From NCBI RefSeq assembly GCF_002005105.1, contig NZ_MSCV01000003.1:62001-126000 (forward strand): a stretch of DNA of 64,000 nucleotides, given 5' to 3'. The DNA is from Methylocaldum sp. 14B. GTDB taxonomy: Bacteria > Pseudomonadota > Gammaproteobacteria > Methylococcales > Methylococcaceae. Position numbers and translations under genes: made by a program. Positions 36,637 to 47,100 of the stretch are shown here, piece by piece. Position 1 is the first letter of the stretch, and each line of letters starts with the position of its first letter. The notes under the pieces are model-generated. The model saw only the letters and a list, made by a program, of their open reading frames with translations. It made no database searches and was not told the DNA's origin.

Positions 36637-38052
36637 CTAAAGCGCGACGTCATGACGCCTATCGCGAATTTCGATAGTAAGACCAAAGGACAGCGGCTTA
36701 TCGTTGAAACCGGTTTTATCGCCAGGCTGTTTTTCGGGTGACAGTCGGATTTGGAAATTTCCGCAAATCATCGCCAAGGCGCTTTTGATAACCAGCATGG
36801 CCAAACCTCTTCCCGGACATGAACGCGGCCCCGAGCCGAAACCCAAAAAGGCTTTGCCGTTATGTTTGGAAGATTCCACTTTGGTTTCGCTGCGCCATCG
36901 CCGGTGATCAAATACCCTGGCCTGATGAAAATTTTCATCGTCCAGAGCGCAACGCGCGATCAGCAATACCAACGGAGTTCCAGCGGGTATCTCGACATCG
37001 TCCATTACCAAATCCGCCTTGGCCTCCACGATAGCGATGCGGGATACCGACGACGTTCTCATCGTCTCTAAAATAACGGCGTCGATACATTTGAGCTTCT
37101 TGATATCTTCAATGTCCTCGATAATGCCGCCATTGCCTAATACAGCATCGACTTCGTCCTGAATGTCCCTTTGGACCTGGGGGTCTTTGGAAATGCAGAA
37201 GAGCACCCGGAGCAGGGTATTCGCTGTAGTGGGTTCGGAGGCCAGGACTATCAACAGAATATTTTCGATGAGTTTTATATTGCGAATATCAGAACCCTTT
37301 TCTTTCATGGCTTCTATAAGGAGCCGGACCATGCTCACCGCGTTGCCAGCCCCATTTGTGTCATTTAAAAGGGATCCTTTACGTGCGATGACATTTTTAA
37401 CGGCTCTGAAGATTTCCCTTATGTCTTCGTCAAAATACTTGTCTTCGGAGAAGCTTTCCAAATGCATTTGCGGCAGTAAGGCATCGATGCGCCTGCCCAA
37501 AATGGGGACCAGGTTATGTAAGATATTTTTCGTGACGTCTTGCTCGCCCACTGGCATATCGGTCAGATCGCCGAATACCATCGATGTAAATACCGATATC
37601 GAGAAGCCCAAAATCTCCGCTTCCAAATCAATTTTCGAAAGGTTTTCGCCATGAGTGATCCAATGGTTTTTCAAATCTCCGGTAGCCGCCTTGATATATT
37701 CGAAATATTGGGCCATATGGCGGGATTCCATGGATGCAGCTATAACTTCCCGTTGACGTTTCCAGCCGTGGTCGTCGGCAGCCTCGATTCCGTCCACTTT
37801 CATGGTTTCGAGAACTCTGTTTTTCCTGCTATATGGGCCGAAAAGGTCCGGCCTTTTGCGAAGAATGAAATTGATCTGATTGGCATTCGCGACGACTACT
37901 AGCGGCCGGTTCGCAAATTGAACCGTGAAAAGTTTTCCGTACCGGTCCGCTAGCTTCTCGAAGATTTCATGAACCCGGTTGAAGTCAGGCTCCAATACCA
38001 CCGGGTCCGGATGGCCGGGGAGCGCAGAAATGGTTTTGATACTACACATCAC
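36637..38052 (-). CDS. Cytochrome P450
   Basis: A 471-residue P450. The haem-binding loop FGFGSGPRSCPGRGLA carries the Cys412 thiolate ligand; the K-helix ExxR is ETMR; an aromatic-rich stretch before the haem loop (FDHRRWRSE) is the usual PERF region. In the I-helix the oxygen-activating motif reads ASEPTT (271-276), with Ser where Gly is normal and the two Thr kept. No membrane anchor is seen, so it should be soluble and use separate ferredoxin partners, which are not encoded here. In this cluster it probably hydroxylates a carrier-bound amino acid or the free peptide. It follows the receptor gene after 205 bp. Confidence 0.93.
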   Translation of the reverse strand: MMCSIKTISALPGHPDPVVLEPDFNRVHEIFEKLADRYGKLFTVQFANRPLVVVANANQINFILRKRPDLFGPYSRKNRVLETMKVDGIEAADDHGWKRQREVIAASMESRHMAQYFEYIKAATGDLKNHWITHGENLSKIDLEAEILGFSISVFTSMVFGDLTDMPVGEQDVTKNILHNLVPILGRRIDALLPQMHLESFSEDKYFDEDIREIFRAVKNVIARKGSLLNDTNGAGNAVSMVRLLIEAMKEKGSDIRNIKLIENILLIVLASEPTTANTLLRVLFCISKDPQVQRDIQDEVDAVLGNGGIIEDIEDIKKLKCIDAVILETMRTSSVSRIAIVEAKADLVMDDVEIPAGTPLVLLIARCALDDENFHQARVFDHRRWRSETKVESSKHNGKAFLGFGSGPRSCPGRGLAMLVIKSALAMICGNFQIRLSPEKQPGDKTGFNDKPLSFGLTIEIRDRRHDVAL

Positions 38053-38257
38053 AATCCTCTTTTCCCGGCCGATTGAATCGCCTCTGCTGGTTCACCCCAG
38101 ATCCACCGGTGTACCTTAAGCCAGACCCTGCACGCGCCTTGAGCGACCGAGACGTCGCGCACCGCTCTGAAGCCCAGCTTCTCTTTCAAGGACGTTTGCA
38201 AGGAGGCTCATCGGCATTGCGTGTTCGGGTCGTCTTAGCTATCCAAATACTTGAACA

Positions 38258-40924
38258 TCAAAATTCCACCCGCACCGAACCGATGGCCGTCAGCGGTGCG
38301 CCGGGATAAACGCCCAGGCGCGGCGATACATTGATATCCGGATCGGTGGACTCGTAATACGTCTTGTCGAGCAGGTTGCGGATATTGAATTGAGCCGTGA
38401 CGCGCGTCGGCCCTACCTTCAATCGGTATGCCGCGAAGGCGTCCATCCGCACATAGCCGGGTAATTGGAAGGTATTCTCGACATCGCCTTCCCGTTGCCC
38501 CGCCAGTACGCCGCCTAGACCGAAACTCCAACCGTCCGGCGCTTCGTACCCGTTGAGGTCGTATCTGAGCCATAGGCTTGCCGCATGCTCGGGCACATTG
38601 TTCAGTCGCTTGCCCTCGTACCCCTTAATCTGGCCATTCAGGGCTCGGTTGTCCTTGGTAATCCGGGCATCGGTGAAGGCATAGCTGCTGATGATGCTCA
38701 AGTTGTCGGTAATACGCCCCGCTACGTCCAGTTCGATTCCCTGGCTGCGCTGCTGGCCGATCGCCACGCTGTCGTTGGGATCGGGCGTCGTCAGGTCGGG
38801 GGTGAGCAGGTTGTCCTTGGTGATGTGGTAATAAGCCAAGGTAGCGAGCAAACGATCTTCGAACAAAGAGGTCTTGATTCCGGCTTCGAATTGCTCGCCG
38901 ATTTGAGGATCAAAGGATCTCCCGGTTGCCGATATCCCATTGTTGGCGCCGAGCGAGGTCGTCCAATTACCGTAAACTCCCAGCCACTGCCAAGGCTGGT
39001 AGAGAATGCCCACGCGCGGACTGAATCCGTCGTCTTTCCGGATGGTGTCCGGCAGGTTTTTGTCGGCAGCCGAGAAGGAGCTGCCCCGACCTCTACCCGT
39101 TTCGATCCAGTCGTAACGGCCTCCCCCCATGATATGCAGCTTGTCCCACAAGGTGATGTGGTCCTGGAAATAAACGCCGTGCCACTCGTCTTTGATCACC
39201 GAGCGGTTGTTCGGAAATTCCGTCTCTAATACGGCACTGTCGAATACGGCCTTGTCGATTCCATAACTGGGCGAAGGATTGAATATGTTGATCGCCAGCG
39301 CCGGGTCGGGGGTGTCGAAAAAACCCTGGGTGCGGTATTTGGTGAAGGACCGGAAATAGTCGTATCCCACCAGGACGTCGTGGTCGGTTGGACCGATCCG
39401 GAACTTGCCGGTCAAATCGAGGTTGGTAGTGTAGCCCTCGCTGTCATAACGCTGGAAAAAGACGTTGCGCTGAAGGATGCCGGTAACGGGATTCAATGCG
39501 TTCCCGAATGCCGGTGCAGGGTTGAGAAAGGTTTCGTCGCCATGGCCGAAGTTGGCGAGGAACCGGTTATGGATGGCCCAGTCTTCGTTGAACCGATGGT
39601 TGATTTCGGTACCCAGCAACACCCTGGAAATATTGTCCAACGGATCGTTGGGATCGCCGAGGGCACGTCTCACGGGGATATTCGCCGGGCGCTTGCCGAT
39701 GACAGGGATGCCATAATCGGCTTGGTAGTCCTGATTGAGCCCCTCGATGTTGATCGTTATATCGGTTGCCTCGGTCGGTCGCCACGTGACGCTGGGATAA
39801 ACCATGATCCTGTCATTGGAGATGAAATCCCGGAACGACTCGTTGTTCTGGTAGGAGCCGGTGAAGCGATACAACAAGGATTTGTCGTCGGTGATCGGGC
39901 CGGTAGCGTCCCATTCGGTGCGATAGAAGTCGTACGAGCCGAACCGTTGTTCCAGGGAGTAATAAGGAATGTCGAGCGCCCTCTTAGTCGTGACATGGAT
40001 CAAGCCGCCGGGCTCCGCGCGTCCGAACAGAACCGACGCCGGCCCCTTGAGCACTTCGACGCTTTGCAGATCGGCCGTATCGAATTCGGAACGGAAACCG
40101 CTCGGTATGGCCATCAGGCCGTTGCGGTAGATCAAGGGATTTCTAAATCCGCGGACGATGAAGCCGGTGCCCGCTCCGAGGGAGGATTGTGCTCGAACGC
40201 CGCTCACGTTCTCCAGAGCATCCGTAATCCTGGTAGTTTTCTGATCCTCCATCACCGCTCTCGGCACTACTTGAATCGATACCGGCGTCTCGATGATCGG
40301 CGTGTCGGTCTTGGTGGCTGGGAAGGATTTGGAAACGGCGTAGTCCTCGTTGTAGGGATCGTTCGGATCGGCCTCCGCTCCCGCACTGACAGTCACTTTC
40401 CCGAGCGCGATGGCGTCGGCTGCATCGCCGCCGGATTGAACGGCGATTGGCTTGCGCTCCAGGGTCACCGTCCGTTGGCCGGTGAAACGGGCTTGAACGG
40501 GAGCCGCGCTCAGCAGCACTTTCAAGGCCTTTTCCGGTGTATAGGCGCCTTTGAGGGGGGCGTTGCGCAGCCCCTCGGCGACATCGCCTTCGTAAAGAAC
40601 CTGGACGCGGCTCTGCACGGTGAAAGCGGACAGAGCGCGGGGCAAATCTTGCGCCGGAATGTCGAATTGGATCGGCGCTTGAGCGGTCGTCGTGGCCTTG
40701 CCGACGGGCTGCGGCTCGGCGCCGACGGAAGCAAGCGGAACATAGGCCGCAAAAGCCGCGGCAATGGCCGTACTCTTGCGGGTAAGGGCACCTGGGCACA
40801 GGCCATTCTTCGAACCTGTCTCAACACCATTCCCTCCTTGATGAGCGACAGCTTCTTGTTGTCGATCCTTGTTAATCGCCAGGACGTCTTCCCCAGTAAA
40901 TTTCAAGTTATCGGTCGTTTTCAT
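38258..40924 (-). CDS. TonB-dependent siderophore receptor with STN signalling domain (FecA/FpvA type)
   Basis: An 888-residue outer-membrane receptor. A long n-region precedes a signal-like hydrophobic stretch at about 50-68. An STN domain (about 86-150: IQFDIPAQDLPRALSAF, VQVLYEGDVAEGL) follows, which in FecA/FpvA contacts a FecR-type anti-sigma factor. The plug (about 195-330; ETPVSIQVVPRAVMEDQ) and the beta-barrel with typical alternating aromatic strands come next; the chain ends in Phe (SVRVEF), as outer-membrane barrels should. With fecI and fecR at the head of the cluster it should take up the ferric product and signal its presence. ATG 40924 was preferred over an upstream start at 40972 (alternative). 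Confidence 0.95.
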   Translation of the reverse strand: MKTTDNLKFTGEDVLAINKDRQQEAVAHQGGNGVETGSKNGLCPGALTRKSTAIAAAFAAYVPLASVGAEPQPVGKATTTAQAPIQFDIPAQDLPRALSAFTVQSRVQVLYEGDVAEGLRNAPLKGAYTPEKALKVLLSAAPVQARFTGQRTVTLERKPIAVQSGGDAADAIALGKVTVSAGAEADPNDPYNEDYAVSKSFPATKTDTPIIETPVSIQVVPRAVMEDQKTTRITDALENVSGVRAQSSLGAGTGFIVRGFRNPLIYRNGLMAIPSGFRSEFDTADLQSVEVLKGPASVLFGRAEPGGLIHVTTKRALDIPYYSLEQRFGSYDFYRTEWDATGPITDDKSLLYRFTGSYQNNESFRDFISNDRIMVYPSVTWRPTEATDITINIEGLNQDYQADYGIPVIGKRPANIPVRRALGDPNDPLDNISRVLLGTEINHRFNEDWAIHNRFLANFGHGDETFLNPAPAFGNALNPVTGILQRNVFFQRYDSEGYTTNLDLTGKFRIGPTDHDVLVGYDYFRSFTKYRTQGFFDTPDPALAINIFNPSPSYGIDKAVFDSAVLETEFPNNRSVIKDEWHGVYFQDHITLWDKLHIMGGGRYDWIETGRGRGSSFSAADKNLPDTIRKDDGFSPRVGILYQPWQWLGVYGNWTTSLGANNGISATGRSFDPQIGEQFEAGIKTSLFEDRLLATLAYYHITKDNLLTPDLTTPDPNDSVAIGQQRSQGIELDVAGRITDNLSIISSYAFTDARITKDNRALNGQIKGYEGKRLNNVPEHAASLWLRYDLNGYEAPDGWSFGLGGVLAGQREGDVENTFQLPGYVRMDAFAAYRLKVGPTRVTAQFNIRNLLDKTYYESTDPDINVSPRLGVYPGAPLTAIGSVRVEF

Positions 40925-41127
40925 CGTTATTTTTTCTTTCTGCAGGCTGGTCGAATGACACCTCAGAATCACTCGGCTCCGGGCGAATTCGTGCCGGAAT
41001 TCAGAGCACAGGAGTTAAGAGGCCTTTGCCGTCCTTGGCTTCCGGACCCCGGCAATCCATGCCGGGGCGACGACTTCAGTAGATGCCTTTACCCACACGG
41101 GAAGGTTTCTTACAGTGTTTCTTCAGT

Positions 41128-44100
41128 TCATGATCCGTCCTCCAGTAACGCCAAGGCTTCCTCTTCCGAAAGGGATTCGAGTTGTTCGATCAGGCATTCC
41201 TCGATCACCAAGGCGAGCTGTGTGATGGTGGAGGCCTCGAAGACGCGTCTCAGGGGAACCTCGACATCGAAAGCGGTCCGTACCCGAGACAGCACTTGTA
41301 CGGCGATGAGGGAGTGCCCGCCGAGATCGAAAAAGTTGTCCTCGACGCCGACCCTATCCAGGCCCAATACGTCTTTCCAGATGTCGGCGAGAATTTCTTC
41401 CGCAGGGGTGCGCGGGGCCACGTAGCGCGCTTCCCTTTGAGCGGCGACGTCCGGCGCCGGCAAGGCCTTGCGGTCGATTTTGCCGTTGCTACCGAGAGGC
41501 ATGGCGTCGAGGCGAACGAAGACCGATGGCACCATGAAGTTCGGAAGCCGTGCCGAGAGATAGGCGCGCAACTGGTCGATCAGGGAAAGACCGTCCGCGG
41601 TTTCCTCGCGAGCCGCGATACTCGGCTTGCTCTCCAAATTTTCTCCGGGTTGCGCATCCGGCCCGTTGCCGGAGGGAGAGGGAGAAAACGGCAAGCGTTC
41701 CGTGACATAGGCCACCAGACGTTTGCCGCCCGCGCCTCCGTCGTCTCGGGCCACCACCACGGCTTGCTCCACGGCCGGATGCAGGAGAAGCTGCGCCTCG
41801 ATTTCGCCCGGTTCGATCCGCGCCCCGCGAATCTTGAGTTGGTGGTCGATGCGTCCGAGAAACTCGATGGCGCCGTCCTCCCGGTAACGGCCGAGGTCGC
41901 CGGTGCGGTACAAGCGCCCGCCGACAGGGCCGAACGGGTCCGGAACGAACTTTTCCGCCGTCGTTTCCGGCCGGTGCAGGTAACCTCGCCCGACCTGGAT
42001 ACCGGCCACGCAGATTTCTCCGGGCACGCCCACGGGAACCGGGGTGAGCCAGGCATCCAGAAGATACAGCCGGGTGTTGTCCACGGGGCGCCCGACCGGC
42101 ACGATCGTTTCGGTTTCTGCGAGCGTTTCCGGTACCTCGTAGTAGGAAACGTCGTCCGAGCATTCGGCGGGACCGTAGGCATTGAGCACCCGCACGTGCG
42201 GGAAGCGTTTCATCCAGCGCCGGCAGAGGTCCGGCGGAAACGCCTCGCCGCAGGCGATCAGCCAGCGCAGCCGCGGCAGCTCGATACCCCCGGCCATTTC
42301 CAGCAGGGCCTGGATCATCGACGGAACCGCCTCGCCGCAGGCGATCAGCCAGCGCAGCCGCGGCAGCTCGATACCCCCGGCCATTTCCAGCAGGGCCTGG
42401 ATCATCGACGGAACCGCCTCCAAAACGGTGACTTCGCGTTCGGCGATTTGGCGGAGAAGCAGGCCGGGATCGCGCACGATGTCGTCCGGGAAAATCTCGA
42501 CCCGAGCGCCGCATGCGAGAGCCGTCAGGTGCTGCCAGACGGAAATGTCGAAACACTGTCCCGCGGTTTGTGCGATGGCGTCGGCTTCGCTCAAACCCAA
42601 AGTCGGAACCTTGGTGATCAGGTTGTTGAACATGCCCCGGTGCTCGACCATGGCGCCCTTGGGCGTTCCGGTGGAGCCGGACGTGAAGATCGTGAAGGCC
42701 AGGCTGCCGGGGCCGTGCAGGCGTTCGGGATCGGTGGCCGGATAGCTTTGCGCCACGGGTTCGTCCAGTACCAGCAGCGCCGGCCGCCGGGAGACCGTCC
42801 GGCACACTGATTCGGCCCGTTCCCGGAAGGACTTGCCAACCAGCAGCCGAGCGGCGCGGGCTTCCTCCAGCACCTGCGTCAGGCGTGCGTCGGGATGGCC
42901 GGGATCGAGCGGCAGATAGGCGCCGCCGGCTTTGAACACGCCCAACATCATCACCAGGAAATCGATGCCGCGATCGTTCAACAGGGCGACCAGCGTCTCG
43001 GGGCCCACCCCAGCGGCGCGCAAGGCGTGAGCCAGGCGATTGACGCGGGCGTTGAGTTCACGATAGGTCAATGCCTCGCCGCGGCAGGCGACGGCGACCG
43101 CCTCGGGCGCCAGCGCCGTCTGCGCTTCGAAACGGGCCACGATGTCCCGAGGTTCGGGATAGGGATGATCGGTCCGGTTCCATTGCTCCAGGATTGCGCC
43201 GCGCTCGCTTTCGGTCAGCATCGGGAGCGAGCCCAGGCGGGCGTCGGGATGGCGGATGAGGCTTTCCAGCAAGGTCTTGAAATGCCCGAGCATCCGTTCC
43301 ACGGCGGCCGGTTCGAAACGGTTTACGTCATAGGTAATTTGCAGGTGGAAACGCGGGGAAGGAACCAGCACCGCGTTGATCGGATAATTGGAATGGGTGC
43401 GGTGCTTGTCGTCGACGATGTTCAAAACGTCCTTGGAACCCCGCAAGGTCGGATCGACCGGCGCGTTTTCGAACACGAACAGGTGCTGGAAGAGCGCCTG
43501 GCCTCTGGGAAGCTCGCTCAAAGCTTGTATCTGTACCAAAGGCATGTATTCGTATTGGCGGAGCTCCAGATTGTGGTACAGCAGTTCGCGCAGGAATTCC
43601 AGGGCCGGCTGGTCCGGCTTGACCTTGACCCGCAACGGCAGGCTGTTGATGAACAATCCCAGCGCCGTTTCCACCCCGGGCAAATCGGTCGGGCGTCCGG
43701 CCACAGTCACTCCGAACACGACTTCGTCGCACCGCGAATAATGGGCCAGCATCAGCGCCCAGGCGGCCTGCAAGACGCTGTTCGGCGTCACTTGGCAACG
43801 CTGCGCCAAAGCATGAAGCGCCTTGGTGTCTTCCTCGGACAACAGCGCCACCCGATCCCGAACCTGGCTCGTGCCTTTTGTTTCCGGCGGAACCGGCTTG
43901 TCCACGACCAGCGGCGTGGGTTCGCCGAATCCGGTAAGGTACCGGCGCCAGAAATTTTCAGCAGCCTCCCGGTTCTGCTCCGCAAGCCAGCCGATATAGT
44001 CCCGATAGGGTATCGCAGCCTCCCTGGGCGGGCAGGGCTCTCCTTTTACCTTGGCCTCGTAGTTCGCCCGGAACTCCAACAAAACCGGCGACTTGCACCA

Positions 44101-47100
44101 GGCGTCCATGAGAATGTGGTGATGGCTGCGGATGAAGCGGTAGCTGCGCTCGCCGAAACGGACCAGGCGTATCCGCATCAAAGGCGCCACCGTGAAATCG
44201 AAACCCGTTTTCAGCTCGGTTTCGATCAAAGCCTTGAACCGCCGTTCCTGTTCGGCCTCGGGCACCCCTCTCCAGTCCTGATAATCGAACGGCAGCGCCA
44301 GGTGCTTCTGCACGCACTGGTGCGGACTCGAATAGTCTTTCCAAAGAAAGGACGTGCGGAGGATGGGGTGACGGTCCAAGACCTCCTGCCAGGCCGCCTT
44401 GAAAGCCTCGATTTCGACATCCCCGTCGATTTCGTAGCGATCGATCATGTGATAGATGCCCGATCCCGGATACATCAGGGAATAGAACAGCATGCCTTCC
44501 TGCATGGGCCCCAGCGGATAGACATCCTCGATGTTTCCCGGCGGATAAGGCAGTCTGTCGAGCTCCTGCGCGGACAGCTTGGCCAGCGGAAAATCGGAGG
44601 GCGTTAGCCCGGACACGCCGGGTTCGAGACAGTGGGAGATCAGCGTCTCCAATGCCTGGATCACGGCGTCGCCGAGGCGGGCGATGGTCGAGCCGCCATA
44701 ACGCGCCGCGCTGTAAATCCAGGTCAGTTGGAGATGCCCGCCGCTGACCGCGGCGTTGACCGCCAATTCGTGCGTCCGGCGGTTCGCCGAGGCGCGGGCG
44801 ATGCCCGATGCCAGCGTGCATTGCCGGAAATACGCGTGGGCGTCGGTTCCGAGGTCCAGGTGGCCGAGATAATTGAACAGGATGGGCGCATCCGCCGAAC
44901 AGCCTTTTTCCCGCCCTTCGCCGAGCCAGCGCCAGACGGTGTAGTCGAATCCCCATGCGGACTGGCGGCGGAACTGCTCCTTGAGGTCCTTGATGATGCC
45001 TCCGGTGGCGTTCGCCGGATCGATATCGAAGGTCACCGGGTAGGAGGTCGTGAACCGTCCTATCGTCCGCGTAAAATCCAAATCCCTGAACGGGCCGTTG
45101 TCGCGGCTGTGCGCTTCGACCTCCACCCGCAACCGGTGCAGGCCGGACCAGTCCGAAAGACCCTTGACGACGGCGATGAGCAACAATTCCTGAACGCTGG
45201 TCCGATAGGCCGCTCCGGCTTCCTGAATGAGCGCCCGAGTGAGTTTTTCGGAGAGCTTGACCGTATACTCGGCGGCATCGGCTTCGGTGTTCGTGCCTTC
45301 GTCGCGATCGACCGGCAAAGCCGTTTCAGCAGCCTCCCGCGAGTGCCACCAGGGTGGCGCTCTCCCCTCCCCCGCCAGGGTTCCGGCATAGTCCTGAAGC
45401 CGCGCAGCCCATTGTCGGTAAGAGGTCGTTTTGGCCGGCAAGGTCACGGCGTGGCCGGAGGCCAATTGGTCGTGGATGAGCACGAGATCGTCCAGCAGGA
45501 TGCGCCAGCTCGCGATATCCATGGTCAGGTGATGGATGACCAGCAACAGCCGCGCGCCGCGTCCCCGCCCGAGTTCGAACCAGACCGCCCGGAGCGTGGG
45601 CCCCTCGCCGAGATCGATCTGTCGCTGCCAATACTCCGCGCGTTCGGCAAGAAAGGCCTCGAACGCCGCGTCAGGGATAGCGGACAGATCTTCCCGATGA
45701 AACATGGGCTGCCGCTCTTTCCCGACGTAACAGGCCCGCCAAGCCGCCGCGTCGCGGGAAAACCGCAGCCGCAAGACGTCATGATGGAACACCAGTTGCT
45801 CCACGGCGCGCTCCATCAGGCCGGGGTCGAACGGATGCAGCATGTCCAACAGCAGGGATTGATTCCAGTGATGCGGATTCGCGAGATCCTGGGCGAAGAA
45901 TTTCTGCTGGACCGGCGTTAGAGGAGCCGGTCCTTCGATAATGCCTTGCTCGGCCTCGAACGGAGCCGCGCTTTCCGCCGCCAGCGCCAATTCCGCCACT
46001 GTCTGGTGCTGAAAAATCTGCCGCGGCGCCAGGTTCAAGCCGATCCGCCGAGCGCGGCTCGCCACCTGTATGCTGAGGATGGAATCCCCTCCCAGCGAAA
46101 AGAAGTTATCGTGGATGCCGACCCTGTCGATGCGCAGCACCTCGGCCCAAATGGCAGCCAGCCGGGCTTCCGCGTCGTTTCGGGGTGCGGCGTATCGGCG
46201 CGTCAATTGACGGGAAGGATCGGGCTTAGGCAGGGACCTCCGATCCAGCTTGCCGTTGGGAGTCAGCGGCAAACCGTCCAGGAACACGAAGGCCGCCGGA
46301 ACCATGTAGTCCGGCAGAGCGATTTGGACATGGACACGCAGGGCTTCGGGGTCCGGTTCGTCGCCGCTGGATACGATGTACGCGGCAAGACGTTTGACTC
46401 CGCGTTCGTCTTCCCAGGCCGTCACCACGGCATCCCGCACTTCGGGATGGGTCCGCAGGCGGGCCTCGATCTCGCCCGGCTCGATACGAAAGCCTCGAAT
46501 CTTGAGCTGATGGTCAGCGCGCCCCAGGAATTCGACGAGGCCGTCGGCTCTCCGACGCACGAGGTCGCCGGTCCGGTACAGGCGCTCGCCGGGGCCTGCA
46601 CCGAACGGATCGGGAACGAAGCGTTCGGCGGTCAGGTCCGGACGATTCAGATACCCTTGAGCCAGCCCCGCGCCGCCGATGTACAACTCGCCTGCGACAC
46701 CGTTCGGCACCGGTTCGAGATTGCCGTCGAGAACATAGGCCAGGCTGTTGGCGATCGGGCGGCCGATCGGTACCGATTCCCTTGCCCCGCTCTCCCGCAC
46801 GTCCGGTTCAATCGGAAGAATCAGCGATCCGACCGTGGTCTCCGTGGGGCCGTAGTGATTGAAGATAAGGCATTCCGGACGCTGGGCGATGATCCGGCCG
46901 ACCAGATCGTAGGTGAGCACGTCGCCGCCGCAAATCAACGCCCGTCGAGGCGCGATGGTCCTGCCTTCGGCCGAATCCAGGAGGGCCGCGAGATGAGAGG
47001 GCACGATCTTCAGCACGTCGATCGGCTGGCGTTCGATGTAGTCGGCGAACACGCGCCCATCCGTGGCGGCATCCTGGTCGAATACATGCAGACATCCGCC

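Noticed and set aside
39380-41425. 681-codon open frame on the plus strand across the TonB receptor gene
   Set aside because: It is antisense to a clear receptor with domain motifs; the translated product has no family character and results from GC-rich codon structure.
41182-42810. 542-codon plus-strand open frame opposite the NRPS gene
   Set aside because: Antisense shadow of conserved adenylation-domain sequence, and it merely repeats the 87 bp duplication.
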